Of a stretch of 64,000 nt of DNA, positions 1 to 7,909 are shown piece by piece. Source of the stretch: Flavisolibacter longurius. GTDB taxonomy: Bacteria > Bacteroidota > Bacteroidia > Chitinophagales > Chitinophagaceae. Within the stretch, counting starts at the first letter, position 1, and each line of letters begins with the position of its first letter. A program made the translations under genes and the position numbers. Location: positions 113,535-177,534 of the forward strand of contig JACJGO010000008.1 of the NCBI GenBank assembly GCA_014163555.1, given 5' to 3'. The notes beneath the pieces were generated by a model. That model made no database searches. It was not told the DNA's origin and saw only the letters and a list, made by a program, of their open reading frames with translations.

Positions 1-234
1 ATTGCTCTGCCTTCTAAGAGCGATACCTATAGCCGTTCGCAGGCTTTAGTGATTTTGCAGGATTTTTTCCAAAACAAGGGCGTACGCGGCTTTGATGTAA
101 AGTTTCAAGGTGAGAACGGTGGCAGCCAGTATTGCATTGGCACGCTGCAAACCAAGGGCGGTAACCTGCGCACGACCTTTTTTATGTCGAACCGCAACGG
201 AAAACAATTCCTGAAAGAAATTCGATTCCAGTAA
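1..234 (+). CDS. DUF4783 family protein, C-terminal part (5' end outside window)
   Basis: The reading frame is open from base 1 and ends with TAA at 232-234, so only the last 77 residues are present. The visible part (KSDTYSRSQA, then DFFQNKG, then a GTLQTKGGNLRTTFF strand and a final KEIRFQ) resembles the C-terminus of DUF4783, small exported Bacteroidota proteins of unknown function that I recall lying next to nadC. That neighbourhood is seen here, with nadC 150 bases downstream on the same strand. The signal peptide expected for the family would be off the window. A strong terminator follows, so nadC is probably a separate unit. No biochemical function can be given. Confidence 0.68.
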   Translation: MALPSKSDTYSRSQALVILQDFFQNKGVRGFDVKFQGENGGSQYCIGTLQTKGGNLRTTFFMSNRNGKQFLKEIRFQ

Positions 235-269
235 TCATAATACTTCGGATTGTTTTCAACGATCCTGAT

Positions 270-304
270 GAAACGGCTGCCCGAAAACGGCAGCCGTTTT
301 TATT
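270..304 (+). terminator. rho-independent terminator after the DUF4783 gene
   Basis: An 11-bp stem AAACGGCTGCC (271-281) pairs with GGCAGCCGTTT (289-299) around the loop CGAAAAC and runs into TTTTTATTTT. It closes the upstream unit before the nadC promoter. Confidence 0.85.
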
Positions 305-374
305 TTGCCTGGGCAGAATAGCGGTTGTTCCATTAATCACGGTTTTTCTCTTTTAAATCATGCCCGTCTGCGGT

Positions 375-382
375 TATTTTTG
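375..382 (+). promoter_or_regulatory. -7 promoter box of nadC, nearly leaderless
   Basis: TATTTTTG matches the Bacteroidota -7 consensus TAnnTTTG. Only five bases (383-387) separate it from the ATG at 388, which leaves no room for a ribosome binding site. The predicted mRNA starts at or within a few bases of the start codon. Confidence 0.6.
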
Positions 383-387
383 TAGAC

Positions 388-1251
388 ATGATCAGAGACT
401 TTGATGCGCAGTTGTTCAAGTTGGTGGATGCGGCTCTTCAGGAAGATATAGGCGATGGCGATCACTCGACGCTTTGCTGCATTCCGGCCGATGTAAAAGG
501 AAAAGCGGTTTTAAAGATCAAGCAGGATGGTATTTTGGCCGGACTGGATGTGGCGGAAAAAATTTTCCGGTATAAAAAACCGCAGTGTCAGTTCGTACGC
601 CACAAAACAGATGGAGAGGAAATGAAAGCCGGCGAGACTGCTTTTGAGGTGGAAACCTTTGTGCACACCATTTTGCAACTGGAGCGGCTGGTGCTGAACT
701 GCATGCAGCGCATGAGCGGCATTGCCACCCAAACCAAACAGTACACCGACAAACTGAAAGGCTATAAAACTAAGCTGCTGGATACCCGTAAAACCACACC
801 CAATTTTCGGCTTCTGGAAAAGAAAGCGGTGCAGATTGGGGGTGGCGTGAATCACCGCTTCGGGTTGTTTGATATGATCATGCTAAAGGATAATCATATT
901 GATTACAGCGGCGGGCTGGAAGCGGCCATAGAAAGAGCCCACGCTTACGTGCAGGATTACCGTCCGGATCTGAAAATTGAAGTGGAAACCAGAAGCATTG
1001 CCGATGTAAAAAGGGTGCTGGAAACAGGAAAAGGAAAAGTGTTTCGAGTGATGCTGGATAACTTCCAACCGGAAGAAGTGAAAGAAGCAGTGGAACTGAT
1101 CGGTGAGACCTTCGAAACGGAAGCCAGCGGCGGTATTAACCTCGATACCATTGAAGCCTATGCGGCCACTGGTGTGGATTATGTAAGTGTGGGTGGGTTG
1201 ATTCACCAGGCAAAGAGCCTGGACCTGAGCTTAAAGGCAGTGATCGTCTGA
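388..1251 (+). CDS. nadC: nicotinate-nucleotide pyrophosphorylase (carboxylating)
   Basis: Quinolinate phosphoribosyltransferase: converts quinolinate and PRPP to nicotinate mononucleotide, CO2 and pyrophosphate in de novo NAD synthesis; cytosolic. At 287 residues the length is normal. Family signatures are visible in order: EDIGDGDHST near residue 19, an N-terminal domain ending LNCMQRMSGIAT, the phosphate/quinolinate-binding DTRKTTP at about 132-138, GGGVNHR near 152-158, MLKDNH near 165-170, EVETRS near 198, and a C-terminal SGGIN phosphate loop. The ATG is preceded five bases upstream by a -7 box. nadA and nadB are not in the window. SUI1 follows 53 bases downstream and may be cotranscribed. 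Confidence 0.96.
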   Translation: MIRDFDAQLFKLVDAALQEDIGDGDHSTLCCIPADVKGKAVLKIKQDGILAGLDVAEKIFRYKKPQCQFVRHKTDGEEMKAGETAFEVETFVHTILQLERLVLNCMQRMSGIATQTKQYTDKLKGYKTKLLDTRKTTPNFRLLEKKAVQIGGGVNHRFGLFDMIMLKDNHIDYSGGLEAAIERAHAYVQDYRPDLKIEVETRSIADVKRVLETGKGKVFRVMLDNFQPEEVKEAVELIGETFETEASGGINLDTIEAYAATGVDYVSVGGLIHQAKSLDLSLKAVIV

Positions 1252-1304
1252 ACCGGGTTTTTAGGATGTGTGGGATTTGATGGAGTTTATTTTAAACGCA
1301 AGCA

Positions 1305-1652
1305 ATGAGCAAAAAAAACAAGAGCGATAAACATGGATTTGTGTACAGCACCGATCCGAACTTCAGCTTTCAGCACGAAGAAGAGAGCACGCAGGAAACC
1401 CTGCCGCCACAACAGCAAAAGCTGAAAGTGCGCCTGGATACCAAACAACGTGGAGGCAAGGCCGTTACTCTGGTGGAAGGCTTTGTGGGTACAGATGACG
1501 ATTTACAGGATCTTGGCAAAAAGCTAAAAAATTTTTGCGGAACCGGCGGTTCGGCAAAAGACGGCGAAGTGATTGTACAAGGTGACCAACGCGATAAAGT
1601 CTTGCAGTGGCTGCAGAAGAATGGGTATAAGAATGCGAAAAGAGTTGGGTGA
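1305..1652 (+). CDS. SUI1/YciH-type translation initiation factor
   Basis: Bacterial homologue of eIF1 (SUI1, YciH family), 115 residues. The N-terminal 40 residues are charged and probably disordered (MSKKNKSDKHGFVYSTDPNF). The SUI1 domain follows, with KVRLDTKQRGGKAVTLVEGF near 41-60, then LGKKLKNFCGTGGSAKDGEV and IVQGDQRDKVLQWL, the pattern of the family's RNA-binding loop and final helix. Such proteins are thought to influence start-site selection or ribosome assembly in bacteria; the exact role here is unknown. The TGA stop lies directly before a run of GATATTGG-type word repeats and a bidirectional terminator. Confidence 0.9.
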   Translation: MSKKNKSDKHGFVYSTDPNFSFQHEEESTQETLPPQQQKLKVRLDTKQRGGKAVTLVEGFVGTDDDLQDLGKKLKNFCGTGGSAKDGEVIVQGDQRDKVLQWLQKNGYKNAKRVG

Positions 1653-1653
1653 T

Positions 1654-1776
1654 TGGATATTGGATAGTTGATATTGGGATATTAGGAAATTGCAATATTG
1701 TGTAAACAAAAAATGGCTTCAGGTTGTTCCCTGAAGCCATTTTTTATTGAAGAAAAAATATCGACTATCTAATATC
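1654..1776. repeat. inverted 'word' repeat flanking a terminator
   Basis: The left arm (1656-1675, GATATTGGATAGTTGATATT) and right arm (1757-1776) are inverted copies matching at 18 of 20 positions. Further GATATT variants lie alongside the left arm. The arms enclose the terminator at 1708-1745 and begin two bases after the SUI1 stop codon. Confidence 0.7.
1708..1745. terminator. bidirectional terminator between the SUI1 gene and the isocitrate dehydrogenase gene
   Basis: A perfect stem AAAAAATGGCTTCAGG (1708-1723) pairs with the complement at 1730-1745. A-runs and T-runs on both sides suit termination from either direction between these convergent genes. Confidence 0.88.
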
Positions 1777-1788
1777 TCTTTATTCTCT

Positions 1789-3240
1789 CTATTGTCCTTG
1801 CGCCAGGCTGTAACTCCGTTTATCACCCCACATATTCAAAACTTCCATGGAAGCGATTTTAAAATCGCCACTCAGGCTGGCATAAAGTCCCAGGATATCC
1901 TGTTGATTTAGCGGCTGATCGTTGATGGATTCAAAACGGGCATTAAACAGGTTAACAAGGTTGGTATATTTTGAACCGGTAGGCCATACCTGCGTACCGC
2001 GGTTGCTGATGTTAATCAGTTTGAATTTTGTTCCGCCGTGGTGCATGCAACGATTAGCCACCACTTCGGGTTGCTCTTCGCATTCAATAAACATATCCAC
2101 GCCTACGATCTTTTCCTGCTCGGTTTCTTTGGTCACCATCATCGAGTTTTCCTGCAGCTTAAATACGGAAGGTGTACCCGGTTGATTGGGTGTTACCGGC
2201 TTGGCGCCTTGTTCCGGTGTTTTGCCAAAGTTGCCAATAATGGCATCAGCAAAATCTTTTGTATTCAGGGCTGTTTTGCCCTTGTCGCCAAAATCGCCGG
2301 TACGAATTCCCTGCTCTAACGTGTACAGCAATGCGTTTTCAATCACTGCTGCATTTTCCATCAAGCCTACGTGACGCAGGAGGCCCAGACCGCTTAACAA
2401 CAATGCGGTTGGGTTGGCAATACCTTTACCGGCAATGTCAGGCGCTGTGCCGTGCACCGCTTCGAAGATGGAAATAAAATCACCGATGTTGGCTGAAGGC
2501 GCAAAGCCCAAACCGCCAACAAGACCGGCGCAGAGATCGGAGATAATATCGCCCTGCAGATTAGTTAATACCACTACCTCAAATACATTTGGACGAACCA
2601 CCAGTTGCATAGCCAAATCATCTACAATCTTATCATCGGCCTGCAGCTCGGGATATTCTTTTGCCACTTCATAAAACACTTCCAGAAAAAGACCATCCGT
2701 CAGCTTCATGATGTTGGCTTTATGCCCGCAGGTAATGCGTTTGGCGCCGGTCTTTCTCGCCATTTCAAACGCATACCGAATCACTTGTAAACTACCCGGT
2801 CTTGTGATAAAACGGCGGCTCAGGGCAACGTCCTGCGTAATCATATGTTCAATGCCACCATAAGTATCTTCAATGTTTTCGCGAACGATGGTGAGATCGA
2901 TGGGAATGCCGGCCTTACTAAAAACCGTATCCACGCCGTGAAGGGTTTTAAACGTACGGTTGTTAGCGTAGGTGTTCCAGGTCTTACGAGCTGTAACGTT
3001 CACACTTTTCACACCTTTCCCTTTTGGTGTTTCCATGGGGCCTTTAAACAAAATGCCCAGGTCTTCAATCGTCTGCTGGGCTTGCGGCGTCATCCCATTG
3101 CTGAAGCCTTTGTCAAATACCCATTTTCCCATTTCTACGAATTCGTATTGCAATTCCACCCCATTTGCATCGAAGATGCGCAACACTGCATCCATGATTT
3201 CCGGTCCGATTCCATCGCCTTTGGCTACTGCTATTTTCAT
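1789..3240 (-). CDS. isocitrate dehydrogenase with C-terminal extra domain, NAD-type cofactor residues
   Basis: Oxidatively decarboxylates isocitrate to 2-oxoglutarate in the TCA cycle. It is 483 residues, longer than the E. coli enzyme (416), because a second C-terminal domain (about 345-483) follows a proline-rich linker, as in Thermus-type enzymes. Core signatures are KGDGIGPEI near the start, the substrate loop KGVKSVNVTARKTWN, VRENIEDTYGG and GHKANIMKLTDG. The cofactor loop reads HGTAPDIAGKGIANP with Asp268, Ile269 and Ala275 at positions equivalent to E. coli Lys344, Tyr345 and Val351. That combination is characteristic of NAD-using relatives, so NAD rather than NADP use is predicted. 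A promoter box lies 27 bases upstream of the ATG. Confidence 0.93.
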   Translation of the reverse strand: MKIAVAKGDGIGPEIMDAVLRIFDANGVELQYEFVEMGKWVFDKGFSNGMTPQAQQTIEDLGILFKGPMETPKGKGVKSVNVTARKTWNTYANNRTFKTLHGVDTVFSKAGIPIDLTIVRENIEDTYGGIEHMITQDVALSRRFITRPGSLQVIRYAFEMARKTGAKRITCGHKANIMKLTDGLFLEVFYEVAKEYPELQADDKIVDDLAMQLVVRPNVFEVVVLTNLQGDIISDLCAGLVGGLGFAPSANIGDFISIFEAVHGTAPDIAGKGIANPTALLLSGLGLLRHVGLMENAAVIENALLYTLEQGIRTGDFGDKGKTALNTKDFADAIIGNFGKTPEQGAKPVTPNQPGTPSVFKLQENSMMVTKETEQEKIVGVDMFIECEEQPEVVANRCMHHGGTKFKLINISNRGTQVWPTGSKYTNLVNLFNARFESINDQPLNQQDILGLYASLSGDFKIASMEVLNMWGDKRSYSLAQGQ

Positions 3241-3267
3241 ATTGAACTATTTGAGGTTACGTTTCCG

Positions 3268-3275
3268 CAAAAATA
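3268..3275 (-). promoter_or_regulatory. -7 promoter box of the isocitrate dehydrogenase gene
   Basis: Read on the minus strand this is TATTTTTG, a perfect TAnnTTTG, 27 bases before the ATG. A TTTG (minus strand of 3300-3303) about 24 bases further upstream could be the -33 element. Confidence 0.6.
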
Positions 3276-3363
3276 TACCGGGATAGTGCGGCATTTCCAC
3301 AAAAAAATCACAGAACAATTTATGGCAACAACTTTGATTTACATTTAGCAAAAATCGCAGCAT

Positions 3364-3750
3364 ATGGTTAGCATGATATCGGAAGGCGTGAAGGTGAGCG
3401 TGGAAACATTTTACCAGCAGGATTACAGCAACCCGTTGCAGTCAGAGTTTATGTTTGCTTATCGTATCACAATAGAAAATCACAACGGATTTCCAGTGAA
3501 GTTGCACAGCCGTCACTGGCACATATTTGATTCAGATGGTAGCTATCGCGAAGTAGAAGGAGAAGGAGTGGTAGGTATGCAACCTGTGATCAGCCCGGGT
3601 GAAGAATACCAATACGTAAGTGGTTGCAATCTGCATACAGAAATGGGACGGATGCATGGCTCGTACCTGATGGAAAACCTGCACACAAAAGAATTGTTTG
3701 ATGTCAATATACCTGCGTTTGAGATGGTAACTCCGTTCAAGTACAACTAA
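3364..3750 (+). CDS. apaG: ApaG domain protein
   Basis: Single-domain ApaG protein, 128 residues, the normal length (E. coli 125). ApaG folds as a fibronectin-III-like beta sandwich; it has been linked to Co2+/Mg2+ resistance, but its molecular role is unsettled. Family features visible are the N-terminal VKVSVETFYQQDYSNP, the central FAYRITIENHNGFPVKLHSR then HWHIFDSDG, the EVEGEGVVGMQPVISPGEEY signature, and the C-terminal MHGSYLMENLHTKELFDVNI followed by PAF. It stands alone, divergent from the isocitrate dehydrogenase gene, so the two probably share the 120-base intergenic control region. Confidence 0.95.
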   Translation: MVSMISEGVKVSVETFYQQDYSNPLQSEFMFAYRITIENHNGFPVKLHSRHWHIFDSDGSYREVEGEGVVGMQPVISPGEEYQYVSGCNLHTEMGRMHGSYLMENLHTKELFDVNIPAFEMVTPFKYN

Positions 3751-3954
3751 CCGTGTACACAACTAATTACCTATCCTGCCCTTAACGGTAATCATGCACC
3801 TATTTGTGATTTTATCCTGTTTGTAAACGCAATTGGTACGGCTGGTTGCGTTTTTGCGTATTTGTACAATTCAGTTCCTCGCTGTTCTCTATTTTAATTT
3901 TTCTCCCTCCTTTCTTCATTCGTCAATTGCGAGTCCAACGAGTTAATTTGCAGC

Positions 3955-4323
3955 ATGCTGCAAAAGTTAATGCAAAGCCGGGTAGTAGCCTTTCTCTGGC
4001 TGTTTATCATTACCATTCTTTTTCTGCTTCCGGGTTCGGCATTGCCGAAAAACGAAATGCTGATTCCGCATTTTGACAAATACGTACACGTTGGCTTTTT
4101 TGCGGTGCTGCTTTTTTTGTGGCGGCTCCAGGGAGAACCTTCTTTCCGATTTGGATTATTGCTATTGCTGCCGGCGTTTGTTTACGGGTTAGGGATTGAA
4201 TACATCCAGCATTATTTTATTGCCAACCGCTCATTTGATATGGGCGATGTTATTGCCGATATGGTTGGCGCCGTTGCAGGAGTTTTGGTAGCAGGGTTAT
4301 ATAAAAAAAATAGACCCCTGTAG
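3955..4323 (+). CDS. VanZ-like membrane protein
   Basis: Small integral membrane protein of the VanZ family, 122 residues with four predicted transmembrane segments: about 10-28, 45-60, 66-85 and 97-115. The family pattern PHFDKYVHVGFFAVLLFLW is clear, with LGIEYIQHYF and FDMGDVIADMVGAVAG following. VanZ relatives are associated with teicoplanin resistance in Gram-positives; in Bacteroidota the function is unknown. The last codons (KKNRPL-stop) overlap a hairpin that works as a terminator for the opposite strand. A weak -7-like box TAATTTG ends four bases before the ATG. Confidence 0.88.
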   Translation: MLQKLMQSRVVAFLWLFIITILFLLPGSALPKNEMLIPHFDKYVHVGFFAVLLFLWRLQGEPSFRFGLLLLLPAFVYGLGIEYIQHYFIANRSFDMGDVIADMVGAVAGVLVAGLYKKNRPL

Positions 4324-4334
4324 AAACAGGGGTC
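4303..4334 (-). terminator. minus-strand terminator embedded in the end of the VanZ-like gene
   Basis: GACCCCTG (4313-4320) pairs with CAGGGGTC (4327-4334) around TAGAAA. The T-run is on the minus strand (complement of 4303-4310), so it stops transcription coming from prfA. The stem includes the last VanZ codons and the loop holds its stop codon. Confidence 0.72.
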
Positions 4335-4657
4335 GCAACCAAAACTAACTGCTTATGAGAAAATTGACTGCTTTATGTGAGAAGAACTATCTTTTATAGA
4401 GCAAAATTGCTGCCAATTATTTTTATCGATTTGTTAAGTGATTCTAAAAATGAATTTTCATTTCAGAACCATTGTAAAGAACTATTGTAAACTTAGTAAA
4501 TAACGTGCCAAAATCAAATACTGTTCTCAAAATAAATAAAGCATTCTGTTGAATGACATTTTTCTGACAAATTATTATCGACTGGTTTTTTTATTACAAT
4601 TATCTATAATTCAACCAGCGTGTGGAGAGTGAAAATTAATTCCCAATCCTTCCACAA
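4335..4657. other. AT-rich intergenic stretch, 323 bases
   Basis: Between the embedded terminator and the prfA stop codon. It is clearly more AT-rich than its surroundings and has no convincing ORF, tRNA or strong hairpin. It is probably the long 3' untranslated region of prfA. I see nothing else supportable. Confidence 0.5.
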
Positions 4658-5722
4658 TTAATTTTGCTTTGCCATTTTTTCAGCATTCTCGGCAAACTGC
4701 AGCGCATCTACCAGTTCATCAATAAATCCATTTAGCACATCCTGTAGATTGTAAAGTGTCAGACCAATACGGTGATCGGTTACACGTCCCTGTGGAAAGT
4801 TATAGGTTCGGATCTTGGCACTGCGGTCGCCAGTACTTACCAGGCTTTTCCGGTGACGGGCAATTTCGTCTTCCTGCTTGCGCACCTGTTCTTCATACAG
4901 GCGGGTACGTAGCATCTGCATGGCTTTTTCGCGGTTGGCCAACTGGGTTCGTTCCGTTTGGCAAACCACTACTGTTCCTGTGGGAATATGCGTTAACAAT
5001 ACTTTTGTTTCCACCTTGTTTACGTTCTGTCCACCGGCGCCACCGCTTCGGGCTGTCTCCATCTTTACATCACTTTCCTTCAGCTCAAAATCTATTTCGT
5101 CTGCTTCGGGCATAACGGCCACAGTAGCTGCACTGGTGTGTACCCGTCCGCTGGTTTCGGTATCCGGCACCCGTTGTACACGATGCACACCGCTTTCAAA
5201 TTTCAGTGTTCCGTACACATCGTCACCTACCACTTCAATCTGGATCTCTTTATAGCCGCCAACGGTTCCTTCGGTCTCCGACAGAATGCTTGTTTTCCAG
5301 CCCTTGCGTTCGCAGTACCGCATGTACATGCGGGCCAGGTCGCCGGCAAATAAGCTGGCTTCATCGCCACCCGTACCGGCACGGATTTCGAGAATGGCGT
5401 TTTTGTCATCCTGCGGGTCTTTCGGGATCAGCATCTGCCGGATAACGGCTTCCATACCGGATAATTTTTCTTCGGCCTCGGGTAATTCCATTTTGGCCAG
5501 CTCCCGCATTTCTTCGTCGGAGCCGTTCAGCGCCTCTTTGTAAAAAGAAACATCATCAATGCGTTTTTTATACTCATGGTGCGCCTGCACAATCTTTTCC
5601 AGGCTGCGGTACTCTTTGGAAAGTTGTCCAAACTTTTTATTGTCAGCAATGATTTCAGGGTTGGTCAGCGCCACGCCAAGATCATCGAAGCGGGCCTTGA
5701 TAGCTTCCAGTTTATCGAGCAT
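4658..5722 (-). CDS. prfA: peptide chain release factor 1
   Basis: Class I release factor, 354 residues; recognises UAA and UAG in the ribosomal A site and triggers peptide release. The catalytic GGQ motif ([13 protein letters not shown]) has Gln at residue 232. The stop-codon-reading tripeptide, PAT or PVT in well-studied RF1 proteins, is PDT here (186-188, in [15 protein letters not shown]), which keeps the Pro and Thr of the PxT class and separates it from RF2 (SPF). The C-terminal [15 protein letters not shown] is also typical. The gene is divergent from the amidohydrolase gene; a promoter box lies 17 bases upstream. Many genes in the window end in TAA or TAG and thus depend on it. Confidence 0.97.
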   Translation of the reverse strand: MLDKLEAIKARFDDLGVALTNPEIIADNKKFGQLSKEYRSLEKIVQAHHEYKKRIDDVSFYKEALNGSDEEMRELAKMELPEAEEKLSGMEAVIRQMLIPKDPQDDKNAILEIRAGTGGDEASLFAGDLARMYMRYCERKGWKTSILSETEGTVGGYKEIQIEVVGDDVYGTLKFESGVHRVQRVPDTETSGRVHTSAATVAVMPEADEIDFELKESDVKMETARSGGAGGQNVNKVETKVLLTHIPTGTVVVCQTERTQLANREKAMQMLRTRLYEEQVRKQEDEIARHRKSLVSTGDRSAKIRTYNFPQGRVTDHRIGLTLYNLQDVLNGFIDELVDALQFAENAEKMAKQN

Positions 5723-5739
5723 AGGTAAAATTAGAGCCG

Positions 5740-5747
5740 CAAAGGTA
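5740..5747 (-). promoter_or_regulatory. -7 promoter box of prfA
   Basis: The minus strand reads TACCTTTG, a perfect match to TAnnTTTG, 17 bases before the prfA ATG. Confidence 0.65.
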
Positions 5748-5783
5748 ACCCTTGCCGCACGAATAAGACGTTAAGAAGGGCCG

Positions 5784-5791
5784 TATTTTCG
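5784..5791 (+). promoter_or_regulatory. -7 promoter box of the amidohydrolase gene, nearly leaderless
   Basis: TATTTTCG (one mismatch to TAnnTTTG) ends exactly five bases before the ATG at 5797, the same spacing as at nadC and the MMPL gene. Confidence 0.55.
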
Positions 5792-5796
5792 TCCCG

Positions 5797-7014
5797 ATGA
5801 AAACCCGGAAACTTACCGCTCCTCGCATTTTTGATGGTTATCGTTTTGTAGAAAACCATGTGCTGATTGTTCAGGAATCCGGTGTGGTAGAAGCCCTTCT
5901 GCCCTCTGATGAAGTAGGGGAGGATGTGGCTGTTTACGATGGAATTCTAACCCCAGGTCTTATCAATTGTCACTGCCACCTGGAATTAAGCCATATGCGG
6001 GAAAAGATTCCGGAAAAAACCGGCCTGGTGGATTTTGTTTTTAAAGTAGTGACTGAACGCAGCGCTTCTGAAGAAGTGATTCTTTCGGCGATAGATGCAG
6101 CAGAAACGGAGATGATCCGAAACGGGATTGTTGCCGTTGGTGATATTTGCAACAATACGATGACATTGGGGCAGAAAGCAAAAGGCAACCTGCATTATTA
6201 CAATTTTATTGAAGCCAGTGGCTGGTTGCCGCATGTTTCGGCGCAACGGCTTGAAAGAGCGAAGGGGATTTTAGATGAATACAGGAGGCGGGAGTCAGGA
6301 AATGGGAGGGAAGGGAGTTCGATCGTTCCGCATGCGCCATATTCTATTTCAGAAAGTTTATGGAAGGCCATTCAGCCTTATTTTGAAAGAAGAGTGGTTT
6401 CTATTCATAACCAGGAAACTCGTTTTGAGGATGAATTTTTTCTGCAGGGCACCGGCGATTTTGAACGCATGTACCGCCTGATGAAGATCGACAACAGGCA
6501 TCATCAACCCACAAAGCGAAGCAGTTTGCAATCGTATTTCGATAAATTACTAGGTGCTGAAAACATCATTCTTGTACACAATACGTTCACGAAAAAAGAG
6601 GATGTGACGTACGTCAAACGTGAAACGGCAAACGTCAAACAGGAGGTGACTCAACTTCAAACCCCAAACGCCAAACTCCAAACTTTTTTCTGTCTTTGCG
6701 TGAATGCAAACCAATACATTGAAGATGCATTGCCGCCGGTAGAAATGTTGCGGCAGCAAGGTTGCAACATAGTGTTAGGCACGGACAGCCTGGCCAGTAA
6801 CTGGAGCCTGAATATTTTGGATGAGATCAACACCATCCGCAAACATTTCCCGAAAATTTCCATGGAAGAGCTGCTGACTTGGGCGACCAGTAATGGGGCC
6901 AAAGCACTTGGTATGGATAGCTATTTAGGCAGTTTTGAAAAGGGGAAAAAGCCCGGTGTGATGCTGCTGGATACAGGAGCAAGGCAGGTGCGCAGTGTGC
7001 TGCTCAACTCATAA
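5797..7014 (+). CDS. amidohydrolase-superfamily deaminase/hydrolase with an in-frame word-repeat insert
   Basis: Metal-dependent amidohydrolase of the cytosine-deaminase/TRZ-ATZ type, 405 residues. The metal and catalytic positions are all present: HCH in [10 protein letters not shown] (about 60-66), the His of VPHAPYS, the His of SIHNQET, LVHNTF and LGTDSLASN (Asp). The substrate is unknown; aminofutalosine or another aminated nucleoside are possibilities by family only. Between [11 protein letters not shown] and [13 protein letters not shown] there is an insert at about residues 270-295 (containing [10 protein letters not shown] and [10 protein letters not shown]). It is encoded by the same CAAAC-type word repeats found between genes elsewhere in the window. 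The 3' end overlaps the convergent recO by 11 bases. Confidence 0.85.
   Translation: MKTRKLTAPRIFDGYRFVENHVLIVQESGVVEALLPSDEVGEDVAVYDGILTPGLINCHCHLELSHMREKIPEKTGLVDFVFKVVTERSASEEVILSAIDAAETEMIRNGIVAVGDICNNTMTLGQKAKGNLHYYNFIEASGWLPHVSAQRLERAKGILDEYRRRESGNGREGSSIVPHAPYSISESLWKAIQPYFERRVVSIHNQETRFEDEFFLQGTGDFERMYRLMKIDNRHHQPTKRSSLQSYFDKLLGAENIILVHNTFTKKEDVTYVKRETANVKQEVTQLQTPNAKLQTFFCLCVNANQYIEDALPPVEMLRQQGCNIVLGTDSLASNWSLNILDEINTIRKHFPKISMEELLTWATSNGAKALGMDSYLGSFEKGKKPGVMLLDTGARQVRSVLLNS
6608..6689 (+). repeat. in-frame word repeat inside the amidohydrolase gene
   Basis: Two blocks of short words: ACGTCAAACGTGAAACGG with a further ACGTCAAAC, then CCCCAAACGCCAAACTCCAA. The second block uses the same words as the intergenic repeats at 10330-10367, 36901-36929 and 39734-39767. 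The reading frame stays open throughout. Confidence 0.7.
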
Positions 7015-7741
7015 CTTCCCGCAACACCGGCAGGGTTCGCAGGGTTCCAAACTCCGGAATGTGAAAGGCATAATACTGCTCAATGGCATGCGTAATACGG
7101 CGACGCATCTCCTGGTTTAAAAACACCTGCTCCAGTTCCTGTGGCTGCATGATTTTTAAAATATCGGAAACGGTGGCCGCTTCTCTGTCTAAAAGGTAAA
7201 ACTGGTGCTGCGGTTGGTGTTCTGTAAACTGACCTTCCTGCAGATCGAGGTAATGTTTTTCCTCGGAATATTCATCGCTGACACGAAAGCCAAAAAACAC
7301 CGCAAGATGAAGGGCAAAAAACAGCGGAAAGTTTCCGGTTACAGCATCATTGGCCTCATCGAGGTGGTGCAGGGCGTCTTCCACAAAATAAAAAAGATCA
7401 GGATTGGCTTCGGGTTGCTTCAGACATTTGGCCATCAGTTCTACCATGAACATGGCAACAGCATTCTTTCGAACATCAGAAAGCACATGCTGGTACAGGT
7501 AGTCCCATTTGTACTCCCGCAGTCGCTGCAGTTTGTTGAAATCGTTGTGATAGGCCACCAGTTCCAGAATGGAAGCCGGCTGGAAAAACGTGGCTTTGGC
7601 ACTGCCTTTTTTGCTGGCCTGCCGCACACCGTTAACCAGGTAGGATTGAAGTCCGAAAAGCTCTGTAAAGATGGTTACGATGAGGGAAGTTTCGCCGTAT
7701 TTTACCGAACGAAGAACAATGCCTTTTGTTTTTTGGATCAT
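7004..7741 (-). CDS. recO: DNA repair protein RecO
   Basis: Recombination mediator of the RecFOR pathway, 245 residues; loads RecA on SSB-coated single-stranded DNA. The N-terminal OB-fold begins [20 protein letters not shown] and continues [20 protein letters not shown], the usual RecO opening. It is followed by the helical domain ([20 protein letters not shown], then [13 protein letters not shown]). No zinc-binding Cys cluster is visible, as is common in Bacteroidota RecO. The gene overlaps the convergent amidohydrolase by 11 bases. The porZ-like gene lies upstream on the same strand, separated by a word repeat. Confidence 0.94.
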   Translation of the reverse strand: MIQKTKGIVLRSVKYGETSLIVTIFTELFGLQSYLVNGVRQASKKGSAKATFFQPASILELVAYHNDFNKLQRLREYKWDYLYQHVLSDVRKNAVAMFMVELMAKCLKQPEANPDLFYFVEDALHHLDEANDAVTGNFPLFFALHLAVFFGFRVSDEYSEEKHYLDLQEGQFTEHQPQHQFYLLDREAATVSDILKIMQPQELEQVFLNQEMRRRITHAIEQYYAFHIPEFGTLRTLPVLREVMS

Positions 7742-7753
7742 CGAATTTTAAAA

Positions 7754-7896
7754 GTTTACCGTTTGCGGTTTACTGTTTACAAGTTAAGCGTAATGCAGAT
7801 TAAAATACGCTTACATTTGGTAGAGTATTCTTAAAATATAACGGAAGAATCAATTGTAAAACAATCCCGAACGGTAAAGTGCAAACGGTAAACCTG
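7754..7896. repeat. inverted 'word' repeat between porZ-like gene and recO
   Basis: The left arm starts GTTTACCGTTTGC (7754-7766) and continues with GGTTTAC and TGTTTAC. The right arm contains the exact inverse GCAAACGGTAAAC (7881-7893) preceded by ACGGTAAAGT. About 115 unique bases lie between. The pattern is tandem variants of a GTTTACxG word in opposite orientation at each end. Confidence 0.7.
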
Positions 7897-7909
7897 GAAC
7901 GATGAACAG

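Noticed and set aside
5165..5173. PDT instead of PAT/PVT in release factor 1 as a changed codon specificity
   Set aside because: RF1 is defined by PxT with variable middle residue, and Bacteroidota RF1 proteins often vary here. Nothing in the window suggests stop-codon reassignment.
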